From Clavelina lepadiformis (Eukaryota > Chordata > Ascidiacea > Aplousobranchia > Clavelinidae): a DNA stretch of 64,000 nt. Below, in pieces: positions 55,992-64,000 of this stretch (within the stretch, counting starts at the first letter, position 1; every line of letters starts with the position of its first letter). The stretch lies in assembly GCF_947623445.1 (NCBI RefSeq), contig NC_135244.1, positions 16,740,860 through 16,804,859 on the forward strand, written 5' to 3'. Both the position numbers and the translations under genes were made by a program. Under the pieces are notes generated by a model. That model had not been told where the DNA came from and did not search any database. It saw only the letters and a program-made list of their open reading frames with translations.

Positions 55992-56063
55992 TGCGTCGAC
56001 CGGGAGTCGAACCCGGAACTAGTGCTTGGAAAGCACCAATGCTAACCGTTACACCATCGACGC
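55992..56063 (-). tRNA. tRNA-Gly(UCC)
   Basis: Change: C32U. Confidence 0.92.
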
Positions 56064-56277
56064 TGTTGCTAAAGTGAAAAAGAACAATGTTTTGCTCTTA
56101 GGTAAACGTCAACTAAAAGTAATTGCACAATTCTATACATCTGCTTCTAATGCTAAACGTCACACCTTCTACGCTGATGTTGAAATGCTGGTATACAATG
56201 CATAGGTTTTATACCAAATACAACGTATTCTTCTTTGTTATGCATCAACTGCAAGTAAACAAACAACTCAGTTAGTT

Positions 56278-56349
56278 TGCGTCGACCGGGATTCGTATCC
56301 GGAACTAGTGCTTAGAAGGCACCAATGCTAACCGTTACACCATCGACGC
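56278..56349 (-). tRNA. tRNA-Gly-like with anticodon UCU, likely defective
   Basis: C36U gives anticodon UCU; also C59A, U55A, G53A. Confidence 0.5.
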
Positions 56350-56561
56350 TGTTGCTGAAGTTCAAGAATACAATGTTTTCGTCTTAGACATACCTCAATT
56401 AACACAAAGTATATTAATTATATATCTGCTTCTAATGTTAAATGTTACACCATCTACGCTGATGTTGAAATGCATGAATACAATGCATCGGTTTTAAATC
56501 GAATACAATGTATTTTTTTTGTTATGCATCAACTGAAAGTAAACCAAGAATTCAATTAGTC

Positions 56562-56633
56562 TGCGTCGACCGGGAATCGAACCCGTAACTAATGCTTGGA
56601 AGGCACCAATGCTAACCGTTACACCATCGACGC
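56562..56633 (-). tRNA. tRNA-Gly(UCC)
   Basis: Changes: C59U, C49A, C42U. Confidence 0.75.
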
Positions 56634-56845
56634 TGTTGCTGTTGTACAAGAATACAAGGATTTCCACTTAGATATACCCCAACTGAAAATAATATGCTAA
56701 TCTATAAATCTGCTTCTAATGGTAAATGTTACACCATCGATGTTGATGTTGAAATGCAGAATTACCATGTATAGAATGTACACAAAATACAATGCATTCT
56801 TCTTGTTATACATCAACTGAAAGTAAACAAAGAATTCAGTTAGTC

Positions 56846-56917
56846 TGCGTCGACCGGAAGTCGAACCCGGTACTAGTGCTTGGAAAGCACCAATGCTAAC
56901 CATTACACCATCGACGC
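56846..56917 (-). tRNA. tRNA-Gly(UCC)
   Basis: Changes: C61U, U48A, C32U, C16U. Confidence 0.75.
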
Positions 56918-57137
56918 TGTTGCTAAATTGAAACAGAACAATGTTTTGGTCTTAGGTAAACGTCAACTGAAAGTAATTGCACAATTCTATACATCTCCTT
57001 CTAATGCTAATGCTAAATGTTTCACCTTCTACGCTGTTGTTGAAATGCTTGTATACAATGCATGGGTTTTATACCGAATACAATGTATTCTTCTTTGTTA
57101 TGCATGAACTGAAAGTAAACAAACAATTCAGTTAGTC

Positions 57138-57209
57138 TGCGTCGACCGGGAGTCGAACCCGGAACTAGTGCTTGGAAGGCACCAATGCTAACCGTGTCAC
57201 CATCGACGC
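57138..57209 (-). tRNA. tRNA-Gly(UCC)
   Basis: Changes: A14C, U13A; A box weakened. Confidence 0.75.
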
Positions 57210-57426
57210 TGTTGCTGTTGTACACGAATACAATGTTTTCCACTTATATAACTTATACCTCAAATAAAAGAAGTTTGCTAATCTATAAATCTGCTTCTAA
57301 TAGTAAAGGTTACACCATCGATGTTGATGTTGAAGTGCAGAATTATCATGTATAGAATGTACACTTAATACAATGCATCTTTCTTGTTATACATCAACTG
57401 CAAGAAAACAAACAATTCAATTAGTC

Positions 57427-57498
57427 AGCGTCGACCGGGAGTCGAACCCGGAACTAGTGCTTGGAAGGCACCAATGCTAACCGTTACACTATCGACGC
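57427..57498 (-). tRNA. tRNA-Gly(UCC)
   Basis: Change: G9A; discriminator U. Confidence 0.85.
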
Positions 57499-57704
57499 TG
57501 TTGCTGTTTTACAAGAATACAATGTATTTCACTTAGATATACCTCAAATAAAAAAAGTATGCTAATTTATAAATCTGCTTCTAATAGTAATCGTTACACC
57601 ATCGATATTGCAGTGCAGAATTACTATGTATAGAATGTACACAGAATGCAATGCATTCTTCTTGTTATTCATCACCTGAAAGTAAACAAAGAATTCAATT
57701 AGTC

Positions 57705-57776
57705 TGCGTCGACCGGGAGTCGAACCTGGAACTAGTGCTTGGAAGGCACCAATGCTAACCGTTACACCATCGATGC
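57705..57776 (-). tRNA. tRNA-Gly(UCC)
   Basis: Changes: G51A, G3A. Confidence 0.7.
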
Positions 57777-57988
57777 TGTTGCTGTTGTACAAGAATACAA
57801 TATTTTCCACTTAGATATACCTCAATAAAAAAAGTATATTAATATATAAAAATCTGCTTCTAATAGTAAACGTTACACCATCGATATTGCAGTGCAGAAT
57901 TACTATGTATAGAATGTACACAGAATGCAATGCAATGCATTCTTCTTGTTATTCATCAACTACAAGTAAACAAAGAATTCAGTTAGTC

Positions 57989-58060
57989 TGCGTCGACCGG
58001 GAGTCGAATCCGGAACTAGTGCTTGGAAGGCACCAATGCTAACCGTTACACCATCGAAGC
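57989..58060 (-). tRNA. tRNA-Gly(UCC)
   Basis: Changes: G53A, G3U. Confidence 0.62.
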
Positions 58061-58277
58061 TGTTGCTGTTGTACAAGAATACAATGTTTTCCATTTATAT
58101 AACTTATACCTCAAATAAAAGAAGTATGCTAATCTATAAATCTGCTTCTAATAGTAAAGGTTACACCATCGATGCTGATGTTGAAGTGCACAATTATCAT
58201 GTATAGAATGTACACTTAATACAATGCATCTTTCTTGTTATACATCAACTGCAAGAAAACAAAGAATTAAGTTAGTC

Positions 58278-58349
58278 TGCGTCAACCGGGAGTCGAACCC
58301 GGTACTAGTGCTTGGAAGGCACCAATGCTAACCGTTACACCATCGACGC
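58278..58349 (-). tRNA. tRNA-Gly(UCC)
   Basis: Changes: C67U, U48A. Confidence 0.85.
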
Positions 58350-58563
58350 TGTTGCTAAAGTGAAACAGAACAATGTTTTGGTCTTAGGTAAACGTCAACT
58401 AAAACTAATTGCACAATTCTATACATCTACTTCTAATGCTAAATGTCACAACTTCTACGCGGATGTTTAAATGCTTGTATACAATGCATGGGTTTTATAC
58501 CAAATACAACGTATTCTTCTTTGTTATGCATCAACTGCAAGTAAACAAACAATTCAGTTCGTC

Positions 58564-58635
58564 TGCGTCGACCGGGAGTCGAACCCGGAACTAGTGCTTG
58601 GAAGGCACCAATGCTAACCGTGTCACCATCGACGC
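58564..58635 (-). tRNA. tRNA-Gly(UCC)
   Basis: Changes: A14C, U13A. Confidence 0.75.
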
Positions 58636-58852
58636 TGTTGCTGTTGTACACGAATACAATGTTTTCCACTTATATAACTTATACCTCAAATAAAAGAAGT
58701 ATGCTAATCTATAAATCTGCTTCTAATAGTAAAGGTTACACCATCGATGTTGATGTTGAAGTGCAAAATTATCATGTATAGAATGTACACTTAATACAAT
58801 GCATCTTTCTTGTTATACATCAACTGCAAGAAAACAAACAATTCAATTAGTC

Positions 58853-58924
58853 AGCGTCGACCGGGAGTCGAACCCGGAACTAGTGCTTGGAAGGCACCAA
58901 TGCTAACCGTTACACTATCGACGC
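58853..58924 (-). tRNA. tRNA-Gly(UCC)
   Basis: Change: G9A; discriminator U. Confidence 0.85.
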
Positions 58925-59130
58925 TGTTGCTGTTTTACAAGAATACAATGTATTTCACTTAGATATACCTCAAATAAAAAAAGTATGCTAATCTATAAAT
59001 CTGCTTCTAATAGTAATCGTTACACCATCGATATTGCAGTGCAGAATTACTATGTATAGAATGTACACAGAATGCAATGCATTCTTCTTGTTATTCATCA
59101 CCTGAAAGTAAACAAAGAATTCAATTAGTC

Positions 59131-59202
59131 TGCGTCGACCGGGAATCGAACCCGTAACTAGTGCTTGGAAGGCACCAATGCTAACCGTTACACCATCGAC
59201 GC
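59131..59202 (-). tRNA. tRNA-Gly(UCC)
   Basis: Changes: C59U, C49A. Confidence 0.8.
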
Positions 59203-59414
59203 TGTTGCTGTTGTACAAGAATACAATGTTTTCGTCTTAGACATACCTCAATTAACACAAAGTATATTAATTATATATCTGCTTCTAATGTTAAATGTTA
59301 CACCATCTACGCTGATGTTGAAATGCATGAATACAATGCATCGGTTTTAAATCGAATACAATGTATTTTTTTTGTTATGCATCAACTGAAAGTAAACCAA
59401 GAATTCAATTAGTC

Positions 59415-59486
59415 TGCGTCGACCGGGAATCGAACCCGTAACTAATGCTTGGAAGGCACCAATGCTAACCGTTACACCATCGACGC
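59415..59486 (-). tRNA. tRNA-Gly(UCC)
   Basis: Changes: C59U, C49A, C42U. Confidence 0.75.
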
Positions 59487-59698
59487 TGTTGCTGTTGTAC
59501 AAGAATACAAGGATTTCCACTTAGATATACCCCAACTGAAAATAATATGCTAATCTATAAATCTGCTTCTAATGGTAAATGTTACACCATCGATGTTGAT
59601 GTTGAAATGCAGAATTACCATGTATAGAATGTACACAAAATACAATGCATTCTTCTTGTTATACATCAACTGAAAGTAAACAAAGAATTCAGTTAGTC

Positions 59699-59770
59699 TG
59701 CGTCGACCGGAAGTCGAACCCGGTACTAGTGCTTGGAAAGCACCAATGCTAACCATTACACCATCGACGC
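59699..59770 (-). tRNA. tRNA-Gly(UCC)
   Basis: Changes: C61U, U48A, C32U, C16U. Confidence 0.75.
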
Positions 59771-59990
59771 TGTTGCTAAATTGAAACAGAACAATGTTTT
59801 GGTCTTAGGTAAACGTCAACTGAAAGTAATTGCACAATTCTATACATCTCCTTCTAATGCTAATGCTAAATGTTTCACCTTCTACGCTGTTGTTGAAATG
59901 CTTGTATACAATGCATGGGTTTTATACCGAATACAATGTATTCTTCTTTGTTATGCATGAACTGAAAGTAAACAAACAATTCAGTTAGTC

Positions 59991-60062
59991 TGCGTCGACC
60001 GGGAGTCGAACCCGGAACTAGTGCTTGGAAGGCACCAATGCTAACCGTGTCACCATCGACGC
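59991..60062 (-). tRNA. tRNA-Gly(UCC)
   Basis: Changes: A14C, U13A. Confidence 0.75.
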
Positions 60063-60279
60063 TGTTGCTGTTGTACACGAATACAATGTTTTCCACTTAT
60101 ATAACTTATACCTCAAATAAAAGAAGTTTGCTAATCTATAAATCTGCTTCTAATAGTAAAGGTTACACCATCGATGTTGATGTTGAAGTGCAGAATTATC
60201 ATGTATAGAATGTACACTTAATACAATGCATCTTTCTTGTTATACATCAACTGCAAGAAAACAAACAATTCAATTAGTC

Positions 60280-60351
60280 AGCGTCGACCGGGAGTCGAAC
60301 CCGGAACTAGTGCTTGGAAGGCACCAATGCTAACCGTTACACTATCGACGC
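60280..60351 (-). tRNA. tRNA-Gly(UCC)
   Basis: Change: G9A; discriminator U. Confidence 0.85.
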
Positions 60352-60557
60352 TGTTGCTGTTTTACAAGAATACAATGTATTTCACTTAGATATACCTCAA
60401 ATAAAAAAAGTATGCTAATTTATAAATCTGCTTCTAATAGTAATCGTTACACCATCGATATTGCAGTGCAGAATTACTATGTATAGAATGTACACAGAAT
60501 GCAATGCATTCTTCTTGTTATTCATCACCTGAAAGTAAACAAAGAATTCAATTAGTC

Positions 60558-60629
60558 TGCGTCGACCGGGAGTCGAACCTGGAACTAGTGCTTGGAAGGC
60601 ACCAATGCTAACCGTTACACCATCGATGC
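60558..60629 (-). tRNA. tRNA-Gly(UCC)
   Basis: Changes: G51A, G3A. Confidence 0.7.
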
Positions 60630-60841
60630 TGTTGCTGTTGTACAAGAATACAATATTTTCCACTTAGATATACCTCAATAAAAAAAGTATATTAATATAT
60701 AAAAATCTGCTTCTAATAGTAAACGTTACACCATCGATATTGCAGTGCAGAATTACTATGTATAGAATGTACACAGAATGCAATGCAATGCATTCTTCTT
60801 GTTATTCATCAACTACAAGTAAACAAAGAATTCAGTTAGTC

Positions 60842-60913
60842 TGCGTCGACCGGGAGTCGAATCCGGAACTAGTGCTTGGAAGGCACCAATGCTAACCGTT
60901 ACACCATCGAAGC
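60842..60913 (-). tRNA. tRNA-Gly(UCC)
   Basis: Changes: G53A, G3U. Confidence 0.62.
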
Positions 60914-61130
60914 TGTTGCTGTTGTACAAGAATACAATGTTTTCCATTTATATAACTTATACCTCAAATAAAAGAAGTATGCTAATCTATAAATCTGCTT
61001 CTAATAGTAAAGGTTACACCATCGATGCTGATGTTGAAGTGCACAATTATCATGTATAGAATGTACACTTAATACAATGCATCTTTCTTGTTATACATCA
61101 ACTGCAAGAAAACAAAGAATTAAGTTAGTC

Positions 61131-61202
61131 TGCGTCAACCGGGAGTCGAACCCGGTACTAGTGCTTGGAAGGCACCAATGCTAACCGTTACACCATCGAC
61201 GC
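61131..61202 (-). tRNA. tRNA-Gly(UCC)
   Basis: Changes: C67U, U48A. Confidence 0.85.
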
Positions 61203-61416
61203 TGTTGCTAAAGTGAAACAGAACAATGTTTTGGTCTTAGGTAAACGTCAACTAAAACTAATTGCACAATTCTATACATCTACTTCTAATGCTAAATGTC
61301 ACAACTTCTACGCGGATGTTTAAATGCTTGTATACAATGCATGGGTTTTATACCAAATACAACGTATTCTTCTTTGTTATGCATCAACTGCAAGTAAACA
61401 AACAATTCAGTTCGTC

Positions 61417-61488
61417 TGCGTCGACCGGGAGTCGAACCCGGAACTAGTGCTTGGAAGGCACCAATGCTAACCGTGTCACCATCGACGC
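61417..61488 (-). tRNA. tRNA-Gly(UCC)
   Basis: Changes: A14C, U13A. Confidence 0.75.
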
Positions 61489-61705
61489 TGTTGCTGTTGT
61501 ACACGAATACAATGTTTTCCACTTATATAACTTATACCTCAAATAAAAGAAGTATGCTAATCTATAAATCTGCTTCTAATAGTAAAGGTTACACCATCGA
61601 TGTTGATGTTGAAGTGCAAAATTATCATGTATAGAATGTACACTTAATACAATGCATCTTTCTTGTTATACATCAACTGCAAGAAAACAAACAATTCAAT
61701 TAGTC

Positions 61706-61777
61706 AGCGTCGACCGGGAGTCGAACCCGGAACTAGTGCTTGGAAGGCACCAATGCTAACCGTTACACTATCGACGC
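61706..61777 (-). tRNA. tRNA-Gly(UCC)
   Basis: Change: G9A; discriminator U. Confidence 0.85.
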
Positions 61778-61983
61778 TGTTGCTGTTTTACAAGAATACA
61801 ATGTATTTCACTTAGATATACCTCAAATAAAAAAAGTATGCTAATCTATAAATCTGCTTCTAATAGTAATCGTTACACCATCGATATTGCAGTGCAGAAT
61901 TACTATGTATAGAATGTACACAGAATGCAATGCATTCTTCTTGTTATTCATCACCTGAAAGTAAACAAAGAATTCAATTAGTC

Positions 61984-62055
61984 TGCGTCGACCGGGAATC
62001 GAACCCGTAACTAGTGCTTGGAAGGCACCAATGCTAACCGTTACACCATCGACGC
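61984..62055 (-). tRNA. tRNA-Gly(UCC)
   Basis: Changes: C59U, C49A. Confidence 0.8.
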
Positions 62056-62267
62056 TGTTGCTGTTGTACAAGAATACAATGTTTTCGTCTTAGACATACC
62101 TCAATTAACACAAAGTATATTAATTATATATCTGCTTCTAATGTTAAATGTTACACCATCTACGCTGATGTTGAAATGCATGAATACAATGCATCGGTTT
62201 TAAATCGAATACAATGTATTTTTTTTGTTATGCATCAACTGAAAGTAAACCAAGAATTCAATTAGTC

Positions 62268-62339
62268 TGCGTCGACCGGGAATCGAACCCGTAACTAATG
62301 CTTGGAAGGCACCAATGCTAACCGTTACACCATCGACGC
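62268..62339 (-). tRNA. tRNA-Gly(UCC)
   Basis: Changes: C59U, C49A, C42U. Confidence 0.75.
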
Positions 62340-62551
62340 TGTTGCTGTTGTACAAGAATACAAGGATTTCCACTTAGATATACCCCAACTGAAAATAATA
62401 TGCTAATCTATAAATCTGCTTCTAATGGTAAATGTTACACCATCGATGTTGATGTTGAAATGCAGAATTACCATGTATAGAATGTACACAAAATACAATG
62501 CATTCTTCTTGTTATACATCAACTGAAAGTAAACAAAGAATTCAGTTAGTC

Positions 62552-62623
62552 TGCGTCGACCGGGAGTCGAACCCTGTACTAGTGCTTGGAAAGCACCAAT
62601 GCTAACCATTACACCATCGACGC
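62552..62623 (-). tRNA. tRNA-Gly(UCC)
   Basis: Changes: C50A, U48A, C32U, C16U. Confidence 0.72.
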
Positions 62624-62843
62624 TGTTGCTAAATTGAAACAGAACAATGTTTTGGTCTTAGGTAAACGTCAACTGAAAGTAATTGCACAATTCTATACAT
62701 CTCCTTCTAATGCTAATGCTAAATGTTTCACCTTCTACGCTGATGTTGAAATGCTTGTATACAATGCATGGGTTTTATACCGAATACAATGTATTCTTCT
62801 TTGTTATGCATGAACTGAAAGTAAACAAACAATTCAGTTAGTC

Positions 62844-62915
62844 TGCGTCGACCGGGATTCGAACCCGGAACTAGTGCTTTGAAGGCACCAATGCTAACCG
62901 TTACACCATCGACGC
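62844..62915 (-). tRNA. tRNA-Gly-like with anticodon UCA (reads UGA)
   Basis: C36A turns the anticodon into UCA. The only other change is C59A, which the B box tolerates, so all stems pair and both promoter boxes are intact. If charged, it would decode UGA stop codons. Confidence 0.75.
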
Positions 62916-63132
62916 TGTTGCTGTTGTACACGAATACAATGTTTTCCACTTATATAACTTATACCTCAAATAAAAGAAGTATGCTAATCTATAAATCTGC
63001 TTCTAATAATAAAGGTTACACCATCGATGCTGATGTTGAAGTGCAAAATTATCATTTATAGAACGTACACTTAATACAATGCATCTTTATTGTTATACAT
63101 CAACTGCAAGAAAACAAAGAATTCAATTAGTC

Positions 63133-63204
63133 TGCGTCGACCGGGAGTCGAACCCGGAACTAGTGCTTGGAAGGCACCAATGCTAACCGTTACACCATCG
63201 ACGC
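63133..63204 (-). tRNA. tRNA-Gly(UCC)
   Basis: Exact consensus. Confidence 0.95.
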
Positions 63205-63410
63205 TGTTGCTTTTTAACAAGAATACAATGTATTTTACTTAGATATACCTCAAATAAAAAAAGTATGCTAATCTATAAATCTGCTTCTAATAGTAAAGGT
63301 TACACCATCGATATTGCAGTGCAGAATTATCATGTATAGAATGTACACAGAATGCAATGCATTCTTCTTGTTATTCATCACCTGAAAGTAAACAAAGAAT
63401 TCAATTATTC

Positions 63411-63482
63411 TGCGTCGACCGGGAGTCGAACCCGTAACTAGTGCTTGGAAGGCACCAATGCTAACCGTTACACCATCGACGC
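63411..63482 (-). tRNA. tRNA-Gly(UCC)
   Basis: Class T; counterpart of 15240. Confidence 0.82.
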
Positions 63483-63695
63483 TGTTGCTGTTGTACAAGA
63501 ATACAACGTTTTCCACTTAGATATACCTAAATTAAAATAAAGTCTGCTAATATAGAATTCTGCTTCTAATAGTAAAGGTTACACCATCGATGTTGATGTT
63601 GAAGTGCAAAATTATCATGTATAGAATGTAGACAGAATTCTATCCTTTTTTCTTGTCATACATCAACTGAAAGTAAACAAAGAATTCAGTTAGTC

Positions 63696-63767
63696 TGCGT
63701 CGACCGGGAGTCGAACCCGGAACTAGAGCTTGGAAGGCACCAATGCTAAACGTTACACCATCGACGC
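63696..63767 (-). tRNA. tRNA-Gly(UCC)
   Basis: Changes: A41U, G19U; shares A41U with 21200, its counterpart beyond the LINE. Confidence 0.75.
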
Positions 63768-63979
63768 TGTTGCTGTTGTACAAGAATACAATGATTTCCA
63801 CTTAGATATACCTAAACTAAAAAAAATATTCTAATCTATAAATCTGCTTCTAATAGTAAATGTTACACCATCGATGTTGATGTTGAAATGCAGAATTACA
63901 ATGTATAGAATGTACACAAAATACAATGCATTCTTCTTGTTATGCATCAACTGAAAGTAAACAAAGAATTAAGTTAGTC

Positions 63980-64000
63980 TGCGTCAACCGGGAGTCGAAC
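63980..64000 (-). tRNA. tRNA-Gly(UCC), cut by window end
   Basis: Only the discriminator, 3' acceptor strand (with C67U) and part of the T arm are inside the window. Confidence 0.85.

Larger units (their letters stand above)
56375..62840 (-). repeat. 2853-bp higher-order repeat (10 units), about 2.3 copies
   Basis: tRNA starts at 56563, 56847, 57139, 57428, 57706, 57990, 58279, 58565, 58854 and 59132 recur at +2853 and the first two again at +5706, with the same tRNA variants and spacer changes. The third copy diverges by about 62.84 kb. Confidence 0.9.
32702..64000 (-). repeat. tandem tRNA-Gly(UCC) array, right block
   Basis: 110 complete units plus one cut by the window edge, at 277-292-bp spacing with no gaps, all on the minus strand. 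It starts abruptly at about 32702 inside a spacer (catcaactgaaagtaaac). The 32.7-40 kb part is heterogeneous. The 40-54 kb part is built of a 7-unit (1984-bp) higher-order repeat and 56.4-62.8 kb of a 10-unit (2853-bp) one, with nearly identical copies. Confidence 0.95.

Noticed and set aside
32702-64000. Possible CRISPR array because of regular direct repeats
   Set aside because: The repeat is a full tRNA gene with homologous spacers; unit length, spacer similarity and eukaryotic context exclude it.
1-64000. tRNA-derived SINE cluster
   Set aside because: No poly-A or LINE-like tails, no target duplications and strict head-to-tail tandem order; tandem duplication explains it better.

Overview
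The window is dominated by one structure: a very large tandem array of minus-strand tRNA-Gly(UCC) genes. I count 174 full-length copies plus one cut by the right edge, at a regular ~284 bp spacing. They form three blocks (1-15481, 21141-24302, 32702-64000). A degenerate stretch (24800-25930) holds seven strongly decayed copies. Spliced, phase-consistent exons for a PAN/apple + EGF + transmembrane protein, a LINE of the L1/Tx1 group and hAT-like MITEs all point to an animal. The very AT-rich DNA and short introns (about 200-530 bp) suggest a compact-genome marine invertebrate such as an ascidian; that last step is a guess.

The consensus tRNA reads, in RNA sense: acceptor GCGUCGA/UCGACGC (7 perfect pairs), D-stem GUGU/GCAU, anticodon stem GGUGC/GCACU with loop CUUCCAA (anticodon UCC), T-stem CCGGG/CCCGG with loop UUCGACU, discriminator A, no intron. 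The A box (TGGTGTAACGG) and B box (GGTTCGACTCC) are intact. About 30 copies match it exactly. Copy entries list changes from this consensus in standard tRNA numbering. Recurrent classes: S = G65C + G53A (T-stem broken, B box damaged); T = C49A; D = C49A + C23U + G22A + G9U; E = A21G + C16U; A = G71U + C70A + A69C (3' acceptor strand rewritten).

Layout. 1-15481: about 53 units. 15482-21140: a near full-length LINE on the minus strand, inserted in a spacer, with a 341-bp hAT-type MITE inside its ORF2. 21141-24302: eleven more units. 24311-24750: a second, internally deleted copy of the same LINE family. 24800-25930: decayed tRNA copies at ~150-175 bp spacing, which look like the older monomeric form of the repeat. 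25931-32701: non-repetitive DNA with a second hAT-like MITE (26458-26855), an unresolved plus-strand coding-like patch and the minus-strand PAN-EGF-TM gene. 32702-64000: 110 full units and one cut copy, organised in 1984-bp (7-unit) and 2853-bp (10-unit) higher-order repeats.

The 284-bp unit is itself a fused dimer: the spacer carries a relic tRNA that lost its T and anticodon arms but kept both acceptor ends and the D arm. Many sense and antisense ORFs of 60-110 codons recur with the unit; they are by-products of the repeat and are not annotated.
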